Below, piece after piece: positions 42,357 through 51,765 of a stretch of DNA of 54,130 nt; position 1 is the first letter of the stretch; each line of letters begins with the position of its first letter. The notes under the pieces were generated by a model. It saw only the letters and a list, made by a program, of their open reading frames with translations. It was not told where the DNA came from and ran no database searches. The DNA is from Chitinophagaceae bacterium (GTDB lineage Bacteria; Bacteroidota; Bacteroidia; Cytophagales; Cytophagaceae), in NCBI GenBank assembly GCA_028288405.1, contig JAQBNS010000134.1, positions 1 through 54,130 on the forward strand, given 5' to 3'. The translations under genes were made by a program, and so were the position numbers.

Positions 42357-44897
42357 ATGAGTTCTTCTGACGCGACAGAAAACAACGATAATATTCACGA
42401 CATCGTCCCTGTATCGGGATTGTATGAAAACTGGTTCCTGGATTACGCTTCTTATGTAATCCTCGAGAGGGCTGTACCCAATATAGATGATGGATTAAAA
42501 CCGGTGCAAAGACGTATCCTTCATGCCATGAAGGAAATGGACGATGGCCGTTTTAATAAAGTGGCCAATGTCATCGGTTCTACCATGCAGTATCATCCTC
42601 ACGGTGATGCTTCTATCGGTGACGCTATTGTAACCATTGGTCAAAAAGAACTTTTATTGGACATGCAGGGTAACTGGGGGGATGTGCGTACCGGAGACGG
42701 AGCAGCAGCACCTCGTTACATCGAAGCACGTTTGTCAAAGTTTGCCCTTGATGTCGTTTTCAATGGAGAAACAACAGAATGGCAAGCATCCTACGATGGC
42801 AGGAAAAGAGAACCGGTTACTTTCCCTGTTAAATTCCCTTTATTATTGGTTCAAGGGGTTGAAGGTATTGCCGTTGGATTGTCTACCAAAATTCTTCCAC
42901 ACAACTTCATTGAGTTGATCGAGGCGTCGATCGCTCACTTGAAAAATAAGAAATTTCAGTTGTACCCGGACTTCATTACCGGAGGATCTATCGATGCTTC
43001 ATTGTATAATGAAGGCCAAAAAGGAGGCAAGATCAGAGCTCGAGCTAAGATTGAAGAGTATGATAATAAAACACTATTGATCAAAGAGATACCTTTTGGC
43101 ACAACGACTAATAGTATCATAGATTCCATCATCAAAGCCAACGATAATGGAAAGATCAAAATCAAAAAAGTAGTTGACAATACAGCCAAAGACTTGGAGA
43201 TCCAGGTTCAATTGGTACCGGGAACTGATCCTGATATTACCATTGATGCGTTGTATGCCTTCACAGATTGTGAAGTCAGTATTTCTCCCAATGCTTGTGT
43301 CATTGTAGAGAATAGACCAGAATTTTTAAGTGTCAATGAGATGCTTAAAATTTCTACTGATAAGACAAAAGAGTTGCTCCGTCAGGAACTGGAAATCAGA
43401 AAAGCTCAATTGCAGGAAAAAGCTTTATTTTCTTCTTTAGAGAAGATATTTATAGAGAATAAGATCTACCGTAAAATTGAAGACGCGGAAACGTGGGAAG
43501 CCGTTTTACAAATTATCGATAAAGGCTTAACTCCCTTTAAAAAACAGTTTTACCGCACGATCACGCAGGATGATATTGTTCGTTTAACGGAAATTAAAAT
43601 CAAGCGTATTTCGAAGTTTGATGGTTTTAAAGCGGATGAATTGATGAAAGCCATCGGCGCAGAACTGAAGGAAACGATCAATCATTTGGCTCATTTGAAC
43701 GATTACGCCATCAATTATTTCTCTGCTCTATTGAAGAAGTATGGCAAGGGAAGGGAACGTAAAACCGAAATCAAAGCATTTGATACCATCAATGCTACAG
43801 TGGTCGCGGCCAATAATCAAAAATTATATGTGAACCGTGCAGATGGTTTCATGGGTTATGGCTTGAAAAAGGACGAATACATTGCTGATTGTTCAGATAT
43901 AGATGATGTGATTGTCTTTAGAAAAGATGGTATTTGCGTCGTAAAAAAGATCGGAGAGAAGGTCTTTGTAGGAAAGGATGTGATTCATATCGCTATTTTC
44001 CGAAAGGGAGATGAACGTATGGTTTACAACATGGTCTATATGGATGGCAAAACAGGCAGATCTATGGTCAAGCGTTTTCAGGTTTTGGGAGTAACGCGTG
44101 ATAAGGAATATGATCTTACAAAGGGTGAAAAAGGATCTAAGGTATTGTATTTCACAGCGAACCCAAATGCCGAAGCAGAAAAGATCACCGTTACATTAAC
44201 CCCCACGGCTAAAGCGAGGAACAAGGTATTTGATTATGATTTTTCTGAATTAGAAATCAAGGCTCGTACTTCTCAGGGAAATATTTTGACAGAATATCCC
44301 GTGAAGAAGATCAGCATGAAGGAAGCAGGAGAGTCCACGTTGGGTGGGCTTCAATTTTGGTTTGATACAGAAACAGCTCGTCTAAATACTCAAGGTAAAG
44401 GTTTAGCACTAGGGGAGTTTGATTCGGAGGATCAGGTGATTGTGTTCTATAAAGATGGTAATTATGAGATCACAGGTACGGAGCTTACAAACCGTTATGA
44501 GGGATCAGAAGTGATGCTGATTGAAAATTTCGACCCGGAAAAGATTTACTCTGTGTTATATTATGAAGGCAAGAACAAGGCTTATTACATCAAACGTTTC
44601 GGTATAGAGACCTCTTCTTTAGGCAAAAAATTCAACTTTGTTGGTGAAAACGAGAAATCTGAGATGATTTACATCACGGCTAATCCTAAACCTAAAATAA
44701 AAGTAGATTTTGCAAAAGGCAAATATGTAAGCTCTCCAACCTTAAATGTTGATATAGAACAATTTGCTGAAGTGAAGAGTTATAGGGCCATTGGAATCAA
44801 GTTCTCGGGCAATAAGATAACAGGTGTTAACACGCTGGATTCCAGTAAGAAAGATGGGGCAAAATCAAGTGGGGCAGCACCGACACTTTTTGATTAA
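42357..44897 (+). CDS. parC: DNA topoisomerase IV subunit A (ParC)
   Basis: The type IIA topoisomerase breakage-reunion subunit has 846 residues. The N-terminal part shows DGLKPVQRRILHAM, HPHGDASIGDAIV and the catalytic Tyr121 in AAPRYIEARLS. A coiled-coil gate region lies at about 340-450. The C-terminal beta-pinwheel is diverged from GyrA and lacks a clear GyrA box (QRRGGKG), so the protein is called ParC. The partner parE is not adjacent within the window. The upstream gene is divergent, so parC starts its own transcript. Confidence 0.9.
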   Translation: MSSSDATENNDNIHDIVPVSGLYENWFLDYASYVILERAVPNIDDGLKPVQRRILHAMKEMDDGRFNKVANVIGSTMQYHPHGDASIGDAIVTIGQKELLLDMQGNWGDVRTGDGAAAPRYIEARLSKFALDVVFNGETTEWQASYDGRKREPVTFPVKFPLLLVQGVEGIAVGLSTKILPHNFIELIEASIAHLKNKKFQLYPDFITGGSIDASLYNEGQKGGKIRARAKIEEYDNKTLLIKEIPFGTTTNSIIDSIIKANDNGKIKIKKVVDNTAKDLEIQVQLVPGTDPDITIDALYAFTDCEVSISPNACVIVENRPEFLSVNEMLKISTDKTKELLRQELEIRKAQLQEKALFSSLEKIFIENKIYRKIEDAETWEAVLQIIDKGLTPFKKQFYRTITQDDIVRLTEIKIKRISKFDGFKADELMKAIGAELKETINHLAHLNDYAINYFSALLKKYGKGRERKTEIKAFDTINATVVAANNQKLYVNRADGFMGYGLKKDEYIADCSDIDDVIVFRKDGICVVKKIGEKVFVGKDVIHIAIFRKGDERMVYNMVYMDGKTGRSMVKRFQVLGVTRDKEYDLTKGEKGSKVLYFTANPNAEAEKITVTLTPTAKARNKVFDYDFSELEIKARTSQGNILTEYPVKKISMKEAGESTLGGLQFWFDTETARLNTQGKGLALGEFDSEDQVIVFYKDGNYEITGTELTNRYEGSEVMLIENFDPEKIYSVLYYEGKNKAYYIKRFGIETSSLGKKFNFVGENEKSEMIYITANPKPKIKVDFAKGKYVSSPTLNVDIEQFAEVKSYRAIGIKFSGNKITGVNTLDSSKKDGAKSSGAAPTLFD

Positions 44898-44989
44898 AAA
44901 TGTAGAAGAAAGTAAACATATTGGTTCATGTATCCGTATAGCTAGGTAAAGGTAAACGCAAATAAATGTAAACGTTAACGGAGGACCAT

Positions 44990-45385
44990 ATGAGAGTAGA
45001 CTTTACAGATAGATTGAGCCAGTTGGGATATTCTCCTGCACATGCCTCCATAGCGTACGACAATTTCATTAACAGCCTTAAGTCAGACGAAACGATTTTA
45101 TACCTGATGGAGGGCTCCATTAAAAATACGCTGGGTGTTATCGTAGCCACGGACAAAAGGATTTATTACATCGGAGTCAACAAACATAAAAATATTCTTC
45201 ACGAACATATCTCCTACAATGACATCGTTTTTATAACAGGTAAAGAGTCTCCCTGGACCTCGATGGAAATTAAAGTGAAGACAGAAACAAAATACGATGA
45301 ACTCGTCATCAGGGGATGTGAAATAGATACGGGGAAAGAATTCATTGAATTGATTCGACTGTTGACTATTAAACCTGAAGACTAG
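44990..45385 (+). CDS. Bacterial PH-domain protein (YokE-like)
   Basis: The 131-residue protein has a helical N-terminus (residues 1-30) and a bacterial pleckstrin-homology-like domain (about 35-125) with the typical GVIVATDKRIYYIG strand pair, then ISYNDIVFITG and a closing helix EFIELIRLL. This is the YokE-like bPH_3 type, without membrane segments. The function is unknown. It stands alone, 92 bases after parC. Confidence 0.75.
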   Translation: MRVDFTDRLSQLGYSPAHASIAYDNFINSLKSDETILYLMEGSIKNTLGVIVATDKRIYYIGVNKHKNILHEHISYNDIVFITGKESPWTSMEIKVKTETKYDELVIRGCEIDTGKEFIELIRLLTIKPED

Positions 45386-45462
45386 AATTATTCACAACTC
45401 TATTTTTTTATTTTTATTTCCGTATTTTTATTTTTACGGTTAACTCAGTTTGGCTTGGATAA

Positions 45463-45829
45463 AGCACTTGCATCATATATCTTTCTTCTTTTACTCCCTC
45501 AAAGTTAGCCCTGATTGAAAAGGTCTTGTGGACTAGAACCAATTACCTGTCAGAAGGGCTATCGGATTATGTTTTACAACAAGCGGACGAGTATATTTAT
45601 GTACCGATGTATGTATGGCTTTACCGAAAGCCTTAATATTTCAGTGTCGGCAGCCATGGTCATGAAGACTTTGTAAGAACGAATCATAAACTCTGATCAG
45701 AAAATTGACTGGCAATTGAACGAAGAGGATAAAAATGAATTAAGATTGGACTGGTTAAGAAAAAATCTGAAAAAATCGGACTATATTATAGACGATTATT
45801 ATAAAAATAAGGACACAAAGCGTAAGTAG
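45463..45829 (+). pseudogene. Decayed gene remnant, family unknown
   Basis: This stretch lacks an intact ORF but is clearly ex-coding. Frame A reads from 45463 (SSFTPSKLALIEKVLWTRTN and on to VPMYVWLYRKP), meets a TAA at 45634-45636, continues YFSVGSHGHEDFVRTNHKL and stops at 45694. Another frame, open from 45677, continues IDWQLNEEDKNELRLDWL and ends KNKDTKRK at a TAG (45827-45829). One stop and one frameshift near 45680-45695 would restore a C-terminal part of about 120 residues. No start remains. I do not recognise the family. It explains most of the 452-base gap at 45386-45837. Confidence 0.55.
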
Positions 45830-45837
45830 AGTTTTGC

Positions 45838-48351
45838 ATGAAGGGGTATTTGAATTATAAGTTGATTTTTTTCCTGATCATCCTTACGCCATGTATTAGT
45901 GTCGCGCAAACTATCAAATTAAAGGGTAAAATTATTGATGGTGAGACAGGTGAAGGAATGCCCTTTGCCAGTATTTACATCAAAAATACAGATGCAGGAA
46001 CCAGTAGTGATTTTGAAGGTTTTTATACTTTAACAGTTTCATCAAACTACGATTCTCTTACTGTTTACAACATGGGATATGCCATGAAAGCCAAAGCTAT
46101 CCCCAAAGGCGTAGAAGAAGCCGTTCTTAATTTTCAATTGGAATCAGAAATATCTTCAGTAGATGAGGTCATCGTGCAGCCAACGGAAAATCCAGCTTGG
46201 GCTATCATGCGTAATGTCATCAAGAATAAAGATAAGAACGATATACGCCGCCTGGATGCCTATGAATATGAAACCTATAATCGCCTAGAGGTAAGCGTGG
46301 ACAATATTTCAGACCGCCTTAAAAAGCGTAAGATCTACCAAAAAATTGCTGAAGTATACGATAGCGCCAAAGCTGTAGCAGGTGAAGATGGTAAACCTGT
46401 CATTCCAATGTTCATTTCTGAATCCATTTCTAATTATTATCACAGAAGAAATCCTGACATGACCAAAGAGTTGATTCATGGAGTAAGAGTCACAGGTGTG
46501 GGTGTAGAAGATGGAAGTGTGGTATCTCAATTGATCGGAACATCGTTTCAGAATTATAATTTTTATAAAAATGCAGTCAGTGTAGTACAAAAAGATTTCC
46601 TTTCACCTATAGCGGACAGCTGGCAGGTGTTCTACGAGTATGAGCTGGAAGACAGTGCTTTCATCGATTCTCAATGGTGTTATAAACTTACTTTTCATCC
46701 TAAACAATCCAAAGATTTAGCCTTTACCGGTATGATGTGGATTCACGACACCACATTCGCCATTAAACAGATTGATGTAAAGGTAGGAAAGGAAGCGAAC
46801 ATCAACTTCATCGAGAAAGTAAAGATTCAGCAAGAGTTTCAACAGATGTCAAACGGAGCTTGGATACCCATTAAAACAAGAGCGCTTTTGGACATTGATG
46901 AGATTACCAAGAACTCTCCGGGTTTATTAGCTAAATTTTACTCCTCCAGCAAAGACATCAAGATCAATCAACCTAAGGATGAAAAGTTCTACGACCAATT
47001 GATTGAAGTGGAAAGCGATGCCATGGTCCAATCCTCAGATTACTGGGAGCAAAAGCGACATGATTCTATTACAGAGTCAGAGAAGAACATGTATGCCATG
47101 ATAGATTCGATCAAGAATGTGCCACTGGTTAAATCGTATATTGAAATTGTAAACATTGCCATCAATGGATACAAACGCATTGGAAAAATAGATTTTGGTC
47201 CCTACCTGGCTTTGTATTCCTACAATAATGTAGAAGGAAACAGGATTAGACTTGGCTTCAAGACCAATATTGATTTTTCGCGTAAGTGGGTCATCAAAGC
47301 TTATGGCGCTTATGGTACAAAGGATACGAAGTTTAAATACTCTGGTTCTGTGTCGTATATTTTTTCAAAGAAACGTTGGACTGAAGCCGGTATAGAGTAT
47401 CGAAAAGATATAGAAATGGTGGCCATTAACCCGGAACGCTTAGGTTCTAATCCTTTATTCCTGACCTACGCACAGTGGGGTACATTGCAAGGCCCGTTTT
47501 ATAAAGAATTTGCTCAGGTTTATTTTAATACAGAGCTAAAGAAAGATTTCGGTTTAAAGGTGAAATTACGAAACTGGGATTTCAATCCTGCTGATCCTTT
47601 TGATTTTGATTATTATCCTAAATTGTATTCCAATGGTGATACATCCATTACATCAAATTATTTTAGAACTACGGAGTTGATTACAGAACTGCGTTTGACA
47701 AAAGATGAAATTCTATTACAAAATGATAATGAACGTTTGAGTTTTGGAACCAAAAATAATTGGCCGATTATTGCATTGCGACACGTCTATGGTATGAAAG
47801 GGGTTCTGGGTTCAGATTTTGAATACCATAAACTGTATTTGTTCTTTAATCATTCCTTCAGAGTAGGTGCCTTAGGGCGTTCTTATTATGATTTTACTGC
47901 AGGCAAGATCTTTACTCCATTGCCTTATCCATTGCTGGAAGTTCATATTGGAAACCGTTCTCCATTTTACAGTACGGCAGCCTACAACTTGATGAATTAT
48001 TTTGAGTTTGTGAGTGATCAGTTTATCTCCCTGAATTACAGACATTACTTTGAAGGGTTATTCTTTAACCGAATTCCACTGATCAAGAAATTGAAATGGA
48101 GATTTTTGGTATCTGCTAATCTTTTGTACGGCTACCTGGATCAGAAAAACATAGACCTTATTCCATACAGCATGAGAATGTCTAATCATTCCATCAACAA
48201 GTTCGGAGATCTTCCTTATGTAGAAGTAGGTTATGGGATTGAAAATATTTTCAAGATATTCCGGGTTGATTTCTTTCACCGTTTAACCTATAATGATCAT
48301 CCTAATGTGAGAAACTTTGGCGTGAAGTTTTCTGCACAATTCAGGTTCTAA
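45838..48351 (+). CDS. DUF5686-type outer-membrane protein with carboxypeptidase-like regulatory domain
   Basis: The 837-residue protein has a signal peptide (cleavage near SVAQ, residue 24), a CarboxypepD_reg-like beta-sandwich (about 25-110; KGKIIDGETGEGMPFASIYI) and a DUF5686 region (about 120-420) with PAWAIMRNVIKNK and YEYETYNRLEV. A C-terminal beta-barrel ends in VKFSAQFRF. It resembles TonB-dependent receptors but lacks a plug. Its role is unknown; it is a typical Bacteroidota envelope protein. It begins 8 bases after the pseudogene stop. Confidence 0.88.
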   Translation: MKGYLNYKLIFFLIILTPCISVAQTIKLKGKIIDGETGEGMPFASIYIKNTDAGTSSDFEGFYTLTVSSNYDSLTVYNMGYAMKAKAIPKGVEEAVLNFQLESEISSVDEVIVQPTENPAWAIMRNVIKNKDKNDIRRLDAYEYETYNRLEVSVDNISDRLKKRKIYQKIAEVYDSAKAVAGEDGKPVIPMFISESISNYYHRRNPDMTKELIHGVRVTGVGVEDGSVVSQLIGTSFQNYNFYKNAVSVVQKDFLSPIADSWQVFYEYELEDSAFIDSQWCYKLTFHPKQSKDLAFTGMMWIHDTTFAIKQIDVKVGKEANINFIEKVKIQQEFQQMSNGAWIPIKTRALLDIDEITKNSPGLLAKFYSSSKDIKINQPKDEKFYDQLIEVESDAMVQSSDYWEQKRHDSITESEKNMYAMIDSIKNVPLVKSYIEIVNIAINGYKRIGKIDFGPYLALYSYNNVEGNRIRLGFKTNIDFSRKWVIKAYGAYGTKDTKFKYSGSVSYIFSKKRWTEAGIEYRKDIEMVAINPERLGSNPLFLTYAQWGTLQGPFYKEFAQVYFNTELKKDFGLKVKLRNWDFNPADPFDFDYYPKLYSNGDTSITSNYFRTTELITELRLTKDEILLQNDNERLSFGTKNNWPIIALRHVYGMKGVLGSDFEYHKLYLFFNHSFRVGALGRSYYDFTAGKIFTPLPYPLLEVHIGNRSPFYSTAAYNLMNYFEFVSDQFISLNYRHYFEGLFFNRIPLIKKLKWRFLVSANLLYGYLDQKNIDLIPYSMRMSNHSINKFGDLPYVEVGYGIENIFKIFRVDFFHRLTYNDHPNVRNFGVKFSAQFRF

Positions 48352-48362
48352 TCAGCTATAAC

Positions 48363-49532
48363 ATGAAACATACACTTATTGCAGGCGTTTTATTCATTGT
48401 CTGTTTCGCTTGCGGTTCTGCTAAAAATGATACCTCTATTCCTGATCCACAGAATGTAGAAAATCTAAGCGAAGCCAGTTTGAATGTACTCAATGAATCT
48501 ATTGATGATGATCCCTCTAATGATCTGTTGTATTACAAGAGGGCACTCTTTTACTACAAATTGAAAAACAATGTGAAGGCATTGGCTGATATTTCTAAAG
48601 CGATAGAATTAGAAGAAGGAAAAGGAGAATACTATCTGTTATTGGGTCAGGTAAGCTATGCCGGCGGGAACGTTATCGCTGCCAGGGATGCTGCACTTAA
48701 AGCGGAAGGAATGATGGAGAAGGAACCGGCCCTGGCCGTATTGCAGTCTAATGTGTACATGGATCTTAGAGATTCCTTAAAGTATAGCAATTACATCAAT
48801 CAGACAGTTGAAATGATTCCTTTCAAGGCTGATGCGGATTACGTGCAGGCTAGAAGAGCTTTAATCAATAAAGACTCCGTTACGTCTATTCGCTTTCTGC
48901 AGTCAGCGGTTAAAAAGGATCAAGACTTTTTACCTGCTTACAAAGAGATCATTAAAATTTATTTGAACAAAGGGATGTATGATTCATCCATGTCTTATGT
49001 GTTGAATGGTATCCGTATTTCGCATCAGGATCCTTTATTTTATGAAGCGGAAGGCCGTTTCTTCGAAAAGATGAAGTTGAATGGAGCTGCAGAATCAGCT
49101 TATATGATTGCCCTGAAGTACAGTGATAAAAATCCTACTTATTATAGTTTGTTGGGAAATCTAAAGTACAGAACAGCGGATTATGTGAAAGCATTGTACT
49201 GGTATAGTTTGCTGCTCCAAAATCGTCCGCAGGATACGGAGTTAATGAAGCGCTGTGCAGAGGTTGCCATCAAAGGAAAGGAATGGTCCAAGGCTGTAAA
49301 CTTCTATGGCAAACTGATGGCTAAAGATTCGTCGAACACTCACTATAATAATCAATATAAATTGGCAGTAAAGTATGCTAATGCAGACTCTACAGAAGAA
49401 ATTCATGAAGAAGTACCGGTAGTGTCGCCTGCACGACAAGAAGGTGAAATTAAAAGAAAAACAGATACGACAAACAGACAAAATCAACGTTCTTTGAGTA
49501 AACCTAAAACGGACTCAACTACTCATGAATAA
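48363..49532 (+). CDS. TPR-repeat lipoprotein
   Basis: The 389-residue protein has a lipoprotein-type signal with a Cys at residue 17 (FACGS). At least eight TPR-like repeats follow (for example YYKRALFYYKLKNNVKALADI and YSLLGNLKYRTADYVKALYW), and the C-terminal 40 residues are Lys/Thr-rich and disordered. It is probably a periplasmic protein-protein scaffold. It starts 11 bases after the DUF5686 gene and overlaps msrA by 8 bases, so these genes form one operon. Confidence 0.85.
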   Translation: MKHTLIAGVLFIVCFACGSAKNDTSIPDPQNVENLSEASLNVLNESIDDDPSNDLLYYKRALFYYKLKNNVKALADISKAIELEEGKGEYYLLLGQVSYAGGNVIAARDAALKAEGMMEKEPALAVLQSNVYMDLRDSLKYSNYINQTVEMIPFKADADYVQARRALINKDSVTSIRFLQSAVKKDQDFLPAYKEIIKIYLNKGMYDSSMSYVLNGIRISHQDPLFYEAEGRFFEKMKLNGAAESAYMIALKYSDKNPTYYSLLGNLKYRTADYVKALYWYSLLLQNRPQDTELMKRCAEVAIKGKEWSKAVNFYGKLMAKDSSNTHYNNQYKLAVKYANADSTEEIHEEVPVVSPARQEGEIKRKTDTTNRQNQRSLSKPKTDSTTHE

Positions 49533-50190
49533 GAACAAACGATACAGACTGGTTGCTGCGATAGTGGCATTATTTTGTGTGCTCATCACGACGATGAATA
49601 CCAATTGTCAAACAACTGAAAAAAAAGTAAGAAAGGAAGAAGTCATGACCGATAAACTAACGGAAACAGTATATTTTGGAAACGGATGTTTCTGGTGTAC
49701 GGAAGCTGTATTTCAAGAATTGAAAGGAGTATACGGTGTAGAATCAGGTTACGCCGGAGGTGCCGTTAAGAATCCGACGTACAGAGAAGTGTGTACCGGT
49801 GAAACAGGACATGCTGAAGTGATAAGAGTCATGTATGCACCTGCTGAAATAACATTTGAAGAATTATTAGAAGTATTTTTCTTCACGCACGATCCAACGA
49901 CGTTGAATCGCCAGGGAAATGATGTAGGGACGCAATACCGCTCCGTAATTTTCTACACAAGACCTGAACAAAAAGAAAAGGCAGAAGCCTATATTGCGAA
50001 ATTGAATGCTGAAAAAGCATTTCCAAAACCGGTTGTTACAGTAGTCGAACCTTATTCCAACTATTACCCGGCGGAAGATTACCACCAAAACTATTATAAG
50101 CTCAATGGACATGCGCCTTATTGCCAGGTCATGATCAAACCCAAGTTGGAAAAGTTGAGAAAAGATTTTAAGGACAAATTAGTAAAATGA
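49525..50190 (+). CDS. msrA: Peptide-methionine (S)-S-oxide reductase MsrA, exported form
   Basis: MsrA repairs methionine-S-sulfoxide in proteins. The active site GCFWC has catalytic Cys55, and the family blocks ESGYAGG, HAEVIRVMY and DVGTQYRSVI are present. The first 30 residues form a signal sequence or lipoprotein-type signal (ALFCVLITTMNTNCQ), so the enzyme is probably periplasmic. An internal Met41 before the MsrA domain would give a cytoplasmic form, but the frame is open through the signal. The stop overlaps the pgeF start by 4 bases. Confidence 0.95.
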   Translation: MNKNKRYRLVAAIVALFCVLITTMNTNCQTTEKKVRKEEVMTDKLTETVYFGNGCFWCTEAVFQELKGVYGVESGYAGGAVKNPTYREVCTGETGHAEVIRVMYAPAEITFEELLEVFFFTHDPTTLNRQGNDVGTQYRSVIFYTRPEQKEKAEAYIAKLNAEKAFPKPVVTVVEPYSNYYPAEDYHQNYYKLNGHAPYCQVMIKPKLEKLRKDFKDKLVK

Positions 50191-50960
50191 TTATAGAGCC
50201 ATCGGTTACATTTAATCCTGAACAACAGTTTTATAATTTTGAAGTATTAAATCCATTCCAGGCTGTTGCGCATGTAATCACCACGCGCAACAGCCTTTTT
50301 AGTACTGATTTTAACCTGAGTTTTCATACCGGAAAAGAAGAACAGGTACTTGAAAACAGAAGCAGCCTTCGCCAATTTTTTAAAGCAGAAACACTGACTA
50401 TTCCCAAGCAATGTCATGGCATTACAGTAGCGCAAATTACAAACAGTAACAAGGAGCAAATACCAACAGACACGGATGCATTGATCACGAATGTTTCAGG
50501 CCTGGCCATTGGTGTATTATCTGCAGATTGTGTTCCTGTTTTATTTTATGATCCTGTTCAACAAGCATTGGGTGCAGCTCATGCCGGTTGGAAGGGAACA
50601 GTAGCAGGTATTGCTGCAGTTACTGTAGAAAGTCTGCAGAAAGCCTACGGATCAAATCCGGCAGATCTTATCGTTTGTATTGGACCTTCTATTTCCCAGA
50701 AGCATTTTGAAGTAGGAGAAGAGGTTGCAGACCGCTTTAAAGAGCTGGGATTATCTGCATGCATTGCTGAGGTAAAAGATAAAAAACCTCATATTGATCT
50801 GTGGATGGCCAATAGCCTGTTATTGCAAAAAGCAGGTGTACCAGAAACTCACATCCATACAGCGGCATTATGTACTGTGGATCATACCAATCAGTTTTAT
50901 TCCGCGCGCGCAGAAGGATTTAGCACAGGTCGATTCGGTGCTTTCATTCTTCTCCGGTAG
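50187..50960 (+). CDS. pgeF: Peptidoglycan editing factor PgeF (YfiH/laccase-domain protein)
   Basis: The 257-residue protein belongs to the YfiH family, which has purine-nucleoside phosphorylase/adenosine deaminase activity and removes mis-incorporated residues from peptidoglycan precursors. The zinc ligands are visible as Cys115 (LSADCVPVLFY) and His132 (AAHAGWKGT), with a first His near residue 73 (PKQCHGITV). It is translationally coupled to msrA. Confidence 0.92.
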   Translation: MIIEPSVTFNPEQQFYNFEVLNPFQAVAHVITTRNSLFSTDFNLSFHTGKEEQVLENRSSLRQFFKAETLTIPKQCHGITVAQITNSNKEQIPTDTDALITNVSGLAIGVLSADCVPVLFYDPVQQALGAAHAGWKGTVAGIAAVTVESLQKAYGSNPADLIVCIGPSISQKHFEVGEEVADRFKELGLSACIAEVKDKKPHIDLWMANSLLLQKAGVPETHIHTAALCTVDHTNQFYSARAEGFSTGRFGAFILLR

Positions 50961-51011
50961 GTTTTTCAGGATAGATTAATTATGTATCTTTAACCTCAAA
51001 CGGACCATTGA

Positions 51012-51740
51012 ATGACTTCTATTTGTATTGTTATCCCTTGTTATAACGAAGCGACACGTTTCAATCAAACTTTATTTGAAGACTTTTATCGCCGGTCAGA
51101 TGTCTTTTTTTATTTTGTCAATGACGGGAGCAAAGATGACACCTGGTCTTTATTAGAACGAATTGCCAAAGACAAAGACAGGATACTTCTCATCAACATG
51201 CCTTCCAATGTAGGCAAAGCAGAAGCTGTTCGTAAGGGTATGCTACAAGCGGAGTTGGCCAAACGCTTTGATTACATTGGTTTCTGGGATGCAGATTTTG
51301 CTACCCCTTTAGATGAGATTCTGCAGTTTCAGCAATTAATACGTCCGGACATTAAGATTATTACAGGTTCAAGGATTAAAAGGCTGGGAGCGAGGATTGA
51401 GCGTTCTGCATTCCGACATTACTTCGGAAGAATATTCGCTACTATCGTTACTAAATTATTTCAACTGCCTATTTACGATACACAGTGCGGTGCTAAATTA
51501 TTTCATCAATCCATTGTAGTTCCCTTATTCAAAGATGCTTTTCATAGTAAATGGATGTTTGATCTGGAACTGTTTATCCGTTTTAAAAAGCTGTATGGCG
51601 AAAAAGAATTACAGATTAATTGCTATGAACATCCTCTGAAATGCTGGATTGACGTGGGTGGATCGAAGATGAAGAAGATGGATTTTTTGAATGTACCATT
51701 TAGGATATTGTCCTTGTTTATTCATTATTACAACAAATAA
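51012..51740 (+). CDS. Family 2 glycosyltransferase, dolichyl-phosphate-glucosyltransferase-like
   Basis: The 242-residue single-domain GT2 has VIPCYNEATRF at the N-terminus, FVNDGSKDDTW, the metal-binding DADF (FWDADFATPLDE), and DTQCGAKLF, a block typical of DPM1/Alg5-like enzymes. It would transfer a sugar from a nucleotide donor to a lipid phosphate. The neighbouring GT-C-like DUF6311 protein may use the product. A weak -7-like TATCTTTA lies about 20 bases before the ATG. Confidence 0.85.
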   Translation: MTSICIVIPCYNEATRFNQTLFEDFYRRSDVFFYFVNDGSKDDTWSLLERIAKDKDRILLINMPSNVGKAEAVRKGMLQAELAKRFDYIGFWDADFATPLDEILQFQQLIRPDIKIITGSRIKRLGARIERSAFRHYFGRIFATIVTKLFQLPIYDTQCGAKLFHQSIVVPLFKDAFHSKWMFDLELFIRFKKLYGEKELQINCYEHPLKCWIDVGGSKMKKMDFLNVPFRILSLFIHYYNK

Positions 51741-51765
51741 GATCAAAAATTAACCGATTACTATT

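Noticed and set aside
42357-44897. DNA gyrase subunit A
   Set aside because: The breakage-reunion domain fits both, but no GyrA box is seen and the C-terminal pinwheel is diverged, so ParC is preferred.
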